Source: Pyrenula massariospora
Taxonomy: Eukaryota > Ascomycota > Eurotiomycetes > Pyrenulales > Pyrenulaceae
Direction of reading: 5' to 3'
NCBI GenBank assembly: GCA_021030905.1
Contig: JAGFMI010000027.1
Coordinates: forward strand, 1 to 64,000
DNA length: 64,000 nt
Positions 20,176 to 29,772 of the stretch are shown here, piece by piece. Under the pieces are notes generated by a model that was not told the DNA's origin, searched no databases, and worked only from the letters and a program-made list of their open reading frames with translations. The position numbers and the translations under genes are program-made. Every line of letters starts with the position of its first letter. Position 1 is the stretch's first letter.

Positions 20176-22248
20176 ATGTCCAGGAATTCGTCTCAAACGA
20201 TGCTCCTACCGACGCGTCCCCACGAAAAGCTCAAGATCCATTCTTCACCCACCAATCACCCCGCGATGCCATCTTCTCACTACCGCCTTAACCGTCCAAA
20301 ATCTAGCTCTCCTGAAACACAACCGGCCAATCTTCACCAGCCAATTCAAGAGGAAGATGAGAAGACAGGAGTGAAAAGTATTGGGGGTACCTCTGACCAG
20401 TCATTTGACCTGGCAACTTCGGGTAGACAAAAGGTCAAATACCAACCAAGCGAGCCTGGTACTCCAGGGATTGTGAGCACCGAAGCTACACCACCCTCAT
20501 CACCGCCAAAACCTTCAAGCAGATCGAGCATGGAGACGCCGCCTCCCTCGTTTGCATCAAGACCGGGCAGTGTGAAAAGATCAGCTTCCCACGGGCTTAA
20601 AGCATTCTTTCGACGCTCGAACTCCCACGCTATGGAAGAAATGAATGGAGTCACAAGGCCTGCAAGTGCCAGGTCTGCGAGAGACAAAGGAATTCCCGGT
20701 ACCCCTCTTGAGCCGGGTTGCAATACGAATTATTCTCTTTCTGCGGACAGCTCTCCAATGCACTCGCACCCTAGTAGCCCCAGATCCTCAAATTCACCGT
20801 CTAGTACAATGTGCGAACGGCCCGAGTCAACTTGGCTCACACCTCAGCATGGTGAAGCGTTCCACAAGCCTGCTCGTTCCTCCACCGGTCTTAGCATCAT
20901 GGAAAAGGGCAAGATAATGTTCAAAGACACGCCAAAACCGCAACGTCCGGGAAGTCACAGGATGCGTTCGCCTAGTGCCGGAAATATTCATGATCGCCAT
21001 TCTGATGCATCCGGCTTCAGCCCGTTCTCTATGCCTGCAATCGAAGGCGCTGGCCTTAAAGCTCGCCGGATGAGCGCCAGCTTACCGGCTGATTTTGTGG
21101 TCGATACATGCGAGCTTAACGACGAGTTTGTTTCCGCGTCCAAGCTCCCAGGATGGAAGAAGGAGGTTGGCAAAGGAGCAACAGCCACTGTGAAGATTAT
21201 GTGTCGGAAAGGCGACAACAAAGAAAAACAGTTCGCGGTGAAAGAATTTCGAAGGCGCGTGGCCAAGGAAAGCGAAACAGACTATGAGAGGAAAGTTAAG
21301 TCAGAATTCAGCATTGCTAATTCCTTGCATCATCCCAACATCGTGGAGACGGTACGCCTTTGCACCCATTCTGGACGTTGGAACCACGTCATGGAATTCT
21401 GCTCGTACGGTGAGCTCTTTTCTTTGGTGGAGCGCAAGTATCTTAAATCGGAAGACAAATGTTGCTTTTTCAAGCAAATCCTTCGAGGCGTTACCCATCT
21501 TCACGAACGTGGGATTGCTCACCGCGATATCAAATTGGAGAACCTTCTGCTTAACGACGAAGGCTATGTCAAAATCACAGATTTTGGCGTTTCTGAGGTC
21601 TTCAGTGGCGAGCACCCTGGTGTGAGAGCTGCGAATGGCGAATGCGGCAAGAACATGAACGAAATACGCAAATCAAAGCCCGGAATCTGCGGATCTTTAC
21701 CGTATATTGCTCCGGAAGTTCTCGAGAAAAAAGAGGATTACGACCCGCGTCCTTTGGATGTGTGGAGCTGTGCAGTTGTCTTCCTCACTTTGTTCTGGGG
21801 TGGTCAACCGTGGTCGAGTGCAAGCCGGTCTGACCCACATTTTAACAGATTTATGGAAGGGTGGGAAGCATTTTTGGCTGACAGACCCGACGGACTGGTT
21901 GATGATGATCATCAACCAAAATGCGGACCCTTGATTTCAAAATTGCCGCATTCTGGTATGAAACGATTGATGCTCAAGATGTTGCATCCCAACCCAGAGA
22001 AGCGGATTTCAATTCAAAAGGCTCTGTGCGACCGTTGGGTCAAGAGCATTGATTGCTGTTGTCAGGATCCGGATCCCAAAAAAGATTCTTTGAGTCGAGA
22101 GAACAGCATCGACGTTACCAGCAGGGACGGCTGCAAGGCCGCCGGGAAAATGCTGGTGATCAAGAAACATAATCATTTTCCGCCGCCTGTAAAGAAGATG
22201 CCACGGCATAGATTCGATATGGGTGACGGTACTTCGAGGTATGATTGA
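20176..22248 (+). CDS. Ser/Thr protein kinase, Hal4/Sat4-Hal5 (NPR/HAL) family
   Basis: Single open frame of 690 aa. Residues 1-320 are Ser/Pro-rich and low in complexity. The kinase domain runs from about 325 (glycine loop GKGATATVKI) to about 620. It has the VAIK-type lysine in QFAVKEFRRR, catalytic loop HRDIKLENLL (about 449), DFGVSE (about 468) and APE in SLPYIAPEVLE (about 506). A long activation-segment insert between DFG and APE (GEHPGVRAANGECGKNMNEI) is usual for this family. The C-terminal GTSRYD is also family-like as I recall it. Hal4/Hal5 kinases stabilise plasma-membrane potassium and nutrient transporters and support cation tolerance. The upstream region contains three short uORFs. 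A further upstream exon is possible but not required. Confidence 0.88.
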   Translation: MSRNSSQTMLLPTRPHEKLKIHSSPTNHPAMPSSHYRLNRPKSSSPETQPANLHQPIQEEDEKTGVKSIGGTSDQSFDLATSGRQKVKYQPSEPGTPGIVSTEATPPSSPPKPSSRSSMETPPPSFASRPGSVKRSASHGLKAFFRRSNSHAMEEMNGVTRPASARSARDKGIPGTPLEPGCNTNYSLSADSSPMHSHPSSPRSSNSPSSTMCERPESTWLTPQHGEAFHKPARSSTGLSIMEKGKIMFKDTPKPQRPGSHRMRSPSAGNIHDRHSDASGFSPFSMPAIEGAGLKARRMSASLPADFVVDTCELNDEFVSASKLPGWKKEVGKGATATVKIMCRKGDNKEKQFAVKEFRRRVAKESETDYERKVKSEFSIANSLHHPNIVETVRLCTHSGRWNHVMEFCSYGELFSLVERKYLKSEDKCCFFKQILRGVTHLHERGIAHRDIKLENLLLNDEGYVKITDFGVSEVFSGEHPGVRAANGECGKNMNEIRKSKPGICGSLPYIAPEVLEKKEDYDPRPLDVWSCAVVFLTLFWGGQPWSSASRSDPHFNRFMEGWEAFLADRPDGLVDDDHQPKCGPLISKLPHSGMKRLMLKMLHPNPEKRISIQKALCDRWVKSIDCCCQDPDPKKDSLSRENSIDVTSRDGCKAAGKMLVIKKHNHFPPPVKKMPRHRFDMGDGTSRYD

Positions 22249-22686
22249 TGGTTACGAACCTTGTACGGCCGGTCTTGACATGGCATTTTTGGCGCTGGAA
22301 ACACCATAGACGTTATTCCGGAGCACCGAGAAGTTCCGACTGCATTGGTGTAGGGCAGTGGCTTCATCATGAGAATAGAGTGGTTGCGTTCGGCGAAACT
22401 TAGCATAGAAGTAATATCAGGTCATGTTTTCACTTCTCCCTTCCATGTCCGTAGTCTCGATGGATCGCTGCTTCCCTCGATACGACTTTTGCCCTATCGA
22501 TATCACTTAAATCTCATGTGCTTTTGTTTCCTTCTTAGGAAGTAAGGATTTTTTTCGCTGAACGACACTCTTACTGAAAGCCTCTTTGTCTTTGTTTATG
22601 ACAGCCCCTGTTGCCCGTCCAAGAGCACCATGCCAACCTAACACGAATTGAAACTCTGATCGATTTTCACTCCCTGCAACCTGACG
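22249..22686. other. Intergenic, kinase 3' / NAD(P)HX epimerase 5'
   Basis: This 438-nt spacer between tandem genes shows no coding signal. T-rich stretches around 22490-22560 could belong to the 3' UTR of the kinase. Confidence 0.35.
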
Positions 22687-23822
22687 ATGGAACTAACGAC
22701 AGCTGCAGAGATCTATAGTAAATCATCAAATACTGCGACGTCAGTGCTCGTGCTATTCCGTGATATTCTCCCCTTATCACACTTCTTCTGGTGCGCGGGA
22801 CTGCAGCTCCCGGGAAACCTTCCATGTGAAGAATTCCGCATAGGATGTGGGGTTGACGTCAGAGCATCTCGAAAAAGTGCTTGGTTTCTGTATTGTAATT
22901 GTTCGCCCTCTCATATAATGCTTGAATTTCAGGTGCATTGAAAAAGAGTGTCAATGTCCTTGAGAATGGTCCTCAAAGTGAGCCCCACCACTCGGCTGAG
23001 TCCGTTGCGCAACTCAAGTCTGACAAGTACCGGCAGACGCTCAATCCTCAAAAGGCGGCGGCCTTTGACGAGGAGATGATGAGCACCGGCGGCTTCTCAA
23101 TCGACCAGTTGATGGAGCTAGCCGGCCTCTCCGTATCACAGGCAGGTTAGCCAGAAAAAGAACTTCCCTCCCGCTCCACCAGCAAATACAGATCAGCTTT
23201 CTAACCATCACCATCTTCCGCAGTCTACAGAGTCCACCCCCCGAGCAAAGGCAAGAACATCCTCATCGCCTGCGGCCCCGGCAACAACGGCGGCGACGGC
23301 CTCGTCTGCGCGCGCCACCTGCACCACTTTGGCTACACCCCGACCGTCTACTACCCGAAACCCTCCAAGCCGGAGCTCTTCCAGCGGCTGCAGACGCAGC
23401 TCCACGCCCTCCAGATCCCCTTCACCGACGATTTCCAGGCCGGCATATCCTCGACCTCGCTGATCGTCGACGCGCTGTTTGGCTTCTCGTTCAAGGGGCC
23501 GCTCCGCCCGCCGTTCGACGCCGTTATTCCGCTCCTCGAAGGGGCCGCCGTGCCGGTGCTGAGCGTCGACGCGCCGAGCAGCTGGGACGTGGAGGATGGG
23601 CCGCCGGCGGAAGGGGAGGTGGGGCACAAGTTTATGCCGCGGTATCTCGTCAGTCTCACCGCGGCGAAGCCTTGTGTCAAGTATTTCCGAGGGGGCACAC
23701 ATTTTATTGGGGGCAGGTTCGTGAGTAGGGAGATGGCGGAGAAGTATGACATTACTGTGCCGGAGTATCAAGGAGACGAGCAGGTTGTGGAGGTGCCAAT
23801 TGATGGGGGTGGAAAGCTTTGA
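22687..23822 (+). CDS. NNR1: NAD(P)H-hydrate epimerase (YjeF_N / NAXE)
   Basis: Firm exons are 22933-23145 and 23224-23822, with a 78-nt intron. The domain reads MMSTGGFSIDQLMELAGLSV, VYRVHPPSKGKNILIACGPG, NNGGDGLVCARHL, then LIVDALFGFSFKGPLR and VLSVDAPSSWDVEDG. These are the GPGNNGGDG loop and catalytic Asp region of YjeF_N epimerases, which convert R-NAD(P)HX to the S form for repair by the dehydratase. The start is unresolved. An in-frame stop at 22923 and an AG at 22931-22932 require an upstream exon. One phase-compatible choice is 22687-22717 (MELTTAAEIY, donor GTAAAT), giving a 215-nt intron, but this is tentative. The last 600 nt are distinctly GC-rich. Confidence 0.88.
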
Positions 23823-24279
23823 GAGAACGTTTTCTTAGGTGGCATGAACAAAGAGTTGGAAAGGGTGAAGTCATCACAAGCTGCCGAAGACAGGGTGCCT
23901 AGCGGAAGTGATGGTTGTAGAGCGGTCCGCAAAGAAGACCCTCACGTTCCGAGAGAGCGTTCTCAAAAAGGATAGATTCCCACACAGGTCGGTACAAAGG
24001 AGGCTTCGAAAGTAGCAAAAGGCAACAAGCTTGCCATCCAACCAAGATTATAGACAGACCAGCATAACATGCGAGACGAAGCTTGGTGATTAGCTCGAGA
24101 CAAAATCAATATATCAGTCACATCGCTGCTAAGGGGGGGTGTGGAAGACCATCTACCAGGAAATCTAATGGTGTAACTCAAAGCGTCTTCTTATGGGTAT
24201 CTTACTGCGAAAGCTTCCATCTACTGTCAGTTGCTTGTGGTGTTGACCACCAATCTTGAACAAAAATCATCCTCTCTTA
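23823..24279. other. Convergent 3' spacer
   Basis: These 457 nt lie between the convergent ends of the NAD(P)HX epimerase and dynein light intermediate chain genes. No coding or structural signal is seen. Confidence 0.4.
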
Positions 24280-26170
24280 TTACCGTGGTCCTGGCGTCCC
24301 TTCCCTCGATACTCCAGGCCGAGGCCCCTTTTGCATCAGCCCAGCGAAAAAGCTTGCCAGCGCTTCGTTGTTCGCAGTCGGCCCCGGTGCACTGGCAGCT
24401 TCAGCAGCAGATTTTGTGGCCTCTGGTGCTCTGTCTGCTTCACGTTCCTGTCTCATTGATCAGCACATACAGATAGCTCAACACAGTATAACAGGCAGGG
24501 CCATGAACGCACCTTCAACCCCCTTACCGCCTCTTCGGCGTCGACCTGTATCCCCCCAACATTGAATTGCACTGGCCCAATCTGCTCCGCCATCTTCGCC
24601 TCATCTGCCTCCCTTGTGGCCTCATCATGGTATTGCTCTGTCTTTGTAGACTTCTGCCAACGTTTGTCTTCCCTCTCGTCGTCTACTTTCAAGCGCTCCA
24701 GCACTTCGGCTTGGGCCGAGAGAAAAGACTGAACATCGGGACAATTCACTTCGTTGGAGGGATTAGAAAGTGGGTTGGTGGTGGTTGATGAATTCGTTGG
24801 CGCGGGGAGGGTGGCCTCAAAGATCGCGACGGCTGAGACGCTAGGTTCTCGGAGAGGGTCTCTTTTCTCGTCTTGTGGATCTTTGTTGGGAATAACATTC
24901 TCAGAATCGGTGGCGGAAACCTCTTCTGGGGCATCTTGGATCTCGACAGACCAGGCAGTGCTAAGGCCTTCGATGTCGAATTCGTTCAGAATGCGGATCT
25001 TTGCCCAAGAGTCCCAATTTGGTGGGATCAGGGCTTTGTCTCGGTCGACGATATTGTATTTGACATTCTCGCGCTTAAGCAGGGAGTGTATGCCCAGTGA
25101 CGAGTTGATGAGAAGCTGCACGCTGTTGGGGTCGAACTGTGTAGTGTATATTAGGGAGCCTCCGTCTATGAGCAGATGTTAACGGTGCGCCTTTCTCCAA
25201 AGCCAGGAGACACATACGCTTCAGTAGCACCGTTCTCATCCACTGGGCGATAAAATCAAACTCGCCTTCTTCCCATCCGTAGTCCTTCTCCAATGTCTCA
25301 ATTTTTTCTGCGTTGTGGCATACAACACACAGCGGCACCCCAAGACCCTCATCCCATTCTCCTGGCCCTAATGGGGAGTTCGGCTGAGGCATGCCGTCCT
25401 TTCCCCCTTGTTGGCTGAAACCGGTTGTCGGTGGATCTATGCCTTTCCGCTTCTCCTTCCATTCTGTCATGTTTTCTTCCATTGCTATTTTGACATCGTC
25501 ATCGAGAGTTATGAGCGCAGAGCGGAGCAGCCTGATCCATTGTAGGAGCTGGCGCGGCCATTTCCAAGGATCTGACCAGTCCAGAAGAATAGTGATCAGG
25601 GTGTCGGGAATCGTCTTTACGGTAAAGAGGCGACGAATGAAGGGGGCAAAAGAAGGGGCAGGGGTTGCCAACATGTAGATTGAGAGGCGAGCTAGGACAT
25701 CTGATGAAGGGAAATGTCAGTACTTGAAAATTGGATATACGCCTTCTCCTTAGACTAACCATCGCCATCTGCATCGAGCACATCTTGATAGGTATATCCT
25801 AATGCGTAGCGATTTGACGCCGGAGGAGTGTTTGGTTTCCTCCGGTCACGGCTGAACTTTGGTCTGGAGGCTTCAGGGTTTAATAGCTCAAGAAATTCTT
25901 TTTGCTGATCTGGACTCCCGCCTGTACAATATATTAGCGGCTCCGGCCAACAGCCAAGTTAAGGAGAATATGCAGAGATGCGGGCTGGGTCCCTAGACCT
26001 AGGATGATGAGTTGCTTCTCAGGCAGACCCTTTGTAGTTGCGACATCCTCCAGCATAGAATTCCATATGTTTTTCTTCTCAGAGTCTTTGCCAGCAGATT
26101 GTCGTCCGCTTGGCGGTCTAGGTTTGAAGGCTGGGTTAGCCAACGGCGTTTGTTGCGCCGTACTGATCAT
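24280..26170 (-). CDS. Cytoplasmic dynein light intermediate chain
   Basis: Five exons, 25999-26170, 25760-25921, 25218-25700, 24513-25165 and 24280-24447, give 545 aa. The introns are 77, 59, 52 and 65 nt. The N-terminal block has NIWNSMLEDVATTKGLPEKQ and LIILGGSPDQQKEFL, then RYALGYTYQDVLDADGDDVL and LSIYMLATPAPSF. The Ras-like fold continues through TLITILLDWSDPWKWPRQLL and VPLCVVCHNAEKIETLEKDY to WDSWAKIRILNEFDIEGL. The protein links the dynein heavy chain to cargo adaptors; its C-terminal part (AGLMQKGPRPGV near the end) is the adaptor-binding region type. The P-loop position reads GGSPDQQKE and lacks the Lys-Ser/Thr pair, in line with fungal light intermediate chains that do not bind nucleotide. 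The last exon was found by phase and by the FFAGLMQK motif. Confidence 0.92.
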
Positions 26171-26490
26171 GATAGCGAGGATAGGGAGGAGGATCGGTGT
26201 TTTGAAAAATTCAAAGACATTGGAAATAGCTGTGATTGAGAAATCCTATCGCTTCTAGGGTATCGAACGTTTCAAGTTCTGGAGGTGATCGACTCTCCTA
26301 CGTTCTGTTGACCTTTGTTGTCATAGTGCATGCTGCCCTCTTTTAGAATTTATGCGACGCGGAGAACCACGCCTCAGCTTCTCCAAATCTTGTGCATGGT
26401 CCGCCGCAAATCTGCACAGACTCCAGAATCGCAAATTTCAGCACCGTTTGACCGAAATACAAGATTTCGTACGGGCTTAGAACCGCCGCG
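26171..26490. promoter_or_regulatory. Divergent promoter region dynein LIC / IST3
   Basis: This compact 320-nt region lies between opposed starts. No TATA-like element or repeat is obvious. Confidence 0.4.
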
Positions 26491-27456
26491 ATGCAAGCCA
26501 TCAAGCAAATTCAGGCTCTCAACAAGCGCGAGCTCGAGAACGCTGTCCCGCCCTCCGCATCCTGGCATGCCGACTACCGAGATACGGCCTACATCTACAT
26601 CGGCGGCCTTGACAGCTCCCTCTCTGAAGGTGACATTGTCACGATTTTCTCGGAATTTGGCGAGCCTACGCACATCAATCTTATTCGGGATAAGGACACC
26701 GGGAAAAGCAAGGGATATGGGTTTCTCAAATATGAAGATCAGCGGAGTACAGACCTTGCAGTAGATAATCTAGGCGGCGCTGTGATTTTGGGAGGAGGAA
26801 TGCAGTTAAGAGTGGAGCATGCACGTTACGAGAAGAGGAAGAGAGAAGGGGATGAGGAAGAAGAATTAGATAATGTGAAATGGGACAAGGTTTTAAAGAT
26901 ACAAGATGAAGTGAATGGTAAGAATGGACTGGCATCAGAGCCGGGGGACGAAACTAGAACAAGGGGGCCTAAAAAGAAAGCGAGACCACTGTTGAAAGAG
27001 GAACGAGAGTTGGAGGAGTTAATGCAGAGAGACGATGACGAGGAAGACCCAATGAAGCAATATCTCATTGAAGAGAAGAAGGCAGAGATCGAGCAAGCGT
27101 TAGCAAGAGTCGACATTGACGGGAGGCGCAAGCACAGACACCGGCACAGGGATCGAGATGACGCAGAAAGATTTCACAGCCATCGAGAGGGATCGGAGGA
27201 GAGGTATCCGCGCTCACACCGTCACCACCGCCATAGTAGGAAAGATGAAGTGGATTCTCACTCGCCGGAGCGAGCTAGGACTGGAAGAAATCGACAGAGA
27301 CGGTCACGGTCAAGGGAAAGGGAAAGGGAAAGGGAAAGGGAAATGAAGCGCGGGTCAACAGAGAGAAGGCGGAAAAGGCAGGACAGATCTCAGTCCACTT
27401 CCCTAAAGAGAGATGACAGGCGCTACAAAAGAGACCGAAGCCGGTCAAGGTCGTAA
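26491..27456 (+). CDS. IST3: U2 snRNP / RES-complex RNA-binding protein Ist3 (Snu17/RBMX2 family)
   Basis: Intronless gene of 321 aa. The first 30 residues (MQAIKQIQALNKRELEN) and one RRM at about 35-112 define the Ist3/RBMX2 group. RNP2 is YIYIGG and RNP1 is KSKGYGFLKY. After the RRM, the WDKVLK motif and an Arg/Glu/Ser-rich tail follow. The tail includes five AGGGAA hexamers coding (Arg-Glu)x5. Ist3 with Bud13 and Pml1 forms the RES complex, which supports spliceosome activation and pre-mRNA retention. The tail is longer than in yeast Ist3, as in other filamentous fungi and animals. Confidence 0.92.
   Translation: MQAIKQIQALNKRELENAVPPSASWHADYRDTAYIYIGGLDSSLSEGDIVTIFSEFGEPTHINLIRDKDTGKSKGYGFLKYEDQRSTDLAVDNLGGAVILGGGMQLRVEHARYEKRKREGDEEEELDNVKWDKVLKIQDEVNGKNGLASEPGDETRTRGPKKKARPLLKEERELEELMQRDDDEEDPMKQYLIEEKKAEIEQALARVDIDGRRKHRHRHRDRDDAERFHSHREGSEERYPRSHRHHRHSRKDEVDSHSPERARTGRNRQRRSRSREREREREREMKRGSTERRRKRQDRSQSTSLKRDDRRYKRDRSRSRS
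27313..27342 (+). repeat. Five tandem AGGGAA hexamers in IST3
   Basis: AGG-GAA repeated five times codes alternating Arg-Glu in the RS-like tail. Unit length is a multiple of three, so copy-number change would keep the frame. Confidence 0.85.
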
Positions 27457-27603
27457 TGATATACCTCAAGAGTGGTTCAACGTCTCAAGCGCGCGAAAAT
27501 GTGCGATTTAAATGTGCTTACGCAAATTCAATTAGCCGAGGCTGGCTTCCACCACAGAGGTGAATTAATCCCGATTGCAGGCCCATTATTGGTCTGAGCG
27601 CTT

Positions 27604-28950
27604 CTAGATTTCAACCTTCGACGGTATCTTTCTTGCCCCTCTCTTCCGATCCTGGCTCGGCACACCATATCTTAGACCAGGGCTTTGTGTCCCTCTTCCA
27701 TCGAGGCCAGTGCCCTGCCTTGTTGCCTGAACTTCTCTCACCAAAAATTCCCACCTTGGCGTTTCTACACGCGTAGTACGGCGATCCTCTGCAGCCTTCT
27801 TCTCTTCCTCTCTGGTCCTCCGGTCGATTAGATCCTGTCGGAGCCTCTCGTTGTACCGCTCTGTCTTTGCCTTCTCGTTGAATTTGAAACGTGGATTCTC
27901 CTCATCTTTATAATAATCTATCATATGCGAATGGGGTATTCTTGCGTCTGCTGGGAGCAAAACCGCCCTCTCGTATCCTGGCTTGCCAATGACTTCTTCT
28001 TCCTTGTTTGCTGTTCTATTATGTGGATTGGCAATTGGAGAATCGTCGGGGAGGCGTGGAGCTCCGGAAAACACTCGACCAGCATCCACCCTGTTAAATG
28101 GTCGAGATTCCGACGTCGGGTAGAATATTTGAGGTGTTGTCAGCGAATTGACCGGGAGGTCATTAATAGATTCGAAGGCTGCTTGTTGTCCCTCGTCGAG
28201 GGACTTGGTAGGTATCATGGAGTGAACCGCTTTCTGATATGGTGATGCAAGGGACTTTCCCTGCAGTGAATGTCTTAGCGAGACTCTGAAACATAGCAAG
28301 TTGGCAAAATAGCGTTGCAAGAAGGGTCAGAGAGTTGTAATTTATGATAGTAATCAGGATTCATGAAGACTAATCGAAATCTGGTTGTTCATCATCGCAT
28401 TGGAAAGGCAGTTAATACATGTCTAGGGAAGGTAGACGAAATGACAACGTACCTCTCGTATCCATCTCCTCTCGATCTCGACTAATCGAACAACGGCACC
28501 AACTCGCCGCATGTCGACGCCAAGCTCGACACTCACAGCGCGGACAGTCTTTCCTTGTTCTTTGACCCGTCGATAAATCTCATTTCTGAGATCTTCTCCT
28601 AACACAGACTGCGACTCAAAATACTGATTATGAGGAAAGGGTCGTAGGTCTAGAGGCGTTTCTTCCTTTAGAGATCCATCTTCCTTGGTTTCTCGGACTA
28701 ATTGGCCTCTGCGATCGCGTCCACTGAGGTAGTTTGTGCTGTTCGGGAGAGGGTTTCTGAATGCTTCGCCTGGACCATTAATCCAACTCCACATGTCTCG
28801 ACGTAACCGAGTCGAGCGCTTTGGCGTATTTGAGAAGAATCGATAACGGCATTGTGGGCATATTGGAGAGCTCAAGGCTGGTGTTCGAGATTGAAAGGCA
28901 AGCTTGAGAAGGGAAGGGAATGACTTTGAATGCTGGACTGACGGCGACAT
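27604..28950 (-). CDS. Mitochondrial ribosomal protein mS45 (Bot1 / Mrps35 family)
   Basis: Two exons, 28453-28950 and 27604-28260, with a 192-nt intron joined in phase 0, give 384 aa. The N-terminus is a mitochondrial presequence type (basic, hydroxylated). Then come RRDMWSWINGPGEAFRNPLP and STNYLSGRDRRGQL, the signature of the fungal 'eukaryotic mitochondrial regulator protein' Bot1, followed by LRPFPHNQYFESQSVL and EEIYRR-type helices ending LGVDMRRVGAVVRLVEIERR. The second exon continues GKSLASPYQKAVHSMIP and PQIFYPTSESRPFNRVDAGR. The protein belongs to the mitochondrial small ribosomal subunit. The ATG at 28948-28950 is the first in frame; the frame upstream opens only on a non-ATG codon. 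Confidence 0.9.
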
Positions 28951-29772
28951 GGTCAACTGGGAGGGAATAAAGACGTCATTTGAGACTGCTAGAGGGTTCC
29001 GCAGTGCTAGAGAATCCTAGGTCGGGTAGTATAGAGACCTTCCTCTGATCCAAAACTTTAGAGTCAGGTTTGCATCTCAAAAATTTAAGCCATGGAGGCC
29101 GAGCCGAGCCGAAACGAAAAGTCGTGGCACCCCCTATCCTGAGTGCCACGACTTATGCTTAGACCGCACTCACTGTCACAGTAGGTAACACGGCAAACTG
29201 AGGACGATTCTGTCACGTCTTCTTTGACGGTGCAAATTTGAAAAGGTATCTTGATGCTGGTGAAAGTAGTAATAAGCCATCGTGCCCCATCATTTCGTCG
29301 ACCTGAATCTCCTCACAAACACCACTGGCGCTAAAAGCACAGAGAGCCCGGAAGGCTCTATGGAAGCTGTCAGGTCTATCTAAGCCAACCCTAACAATTT
29401 GCGGTATCTTAAGCAAGAATTATGCACAATTCCAAGGACCAGTGAGTATCATGTTAACTATAAAGGTAAGAAATGGCAGGAGAGAATTAAGTGTTCTGTA
29501 TTACACACCACTGGTATTGTGGTGCTATTATAGCAATTAGATCGATTTTAACCCCGACCAAGACGGTCTCAAAAACAAATGTTGGAAGCCTAGCAGATAC
29601 CATCCCATGGTCTCAGTAAACCGATTTCCCATGCCCAAACGAGTCGCTGGAACGCTCAATGCAATGCGGAAAAGGTAGCCTCACGAACACCCAAAATGCG
29701 GCCATCCCATCCAAGTAATAGTATCCATAGATTCCGACACATACAGAGAACCCACAGGAAGCGTTGAAATAA
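28951..29772. other. Intergenic region, nothing recognised
   Basis: These 822 nt hold the promoter of mS45 and the 3' end of SSK1. A run around 29440-29540 is AT-rich. No gene, tRNA or repeat is seen. Confidence 0.4.

Noticed and set aside
23208-23771. Minus-strand frames of 133-187 codons
   Set aside because: Antisense to the GC-rich second main exon of the NAD(P)HX epimerase.
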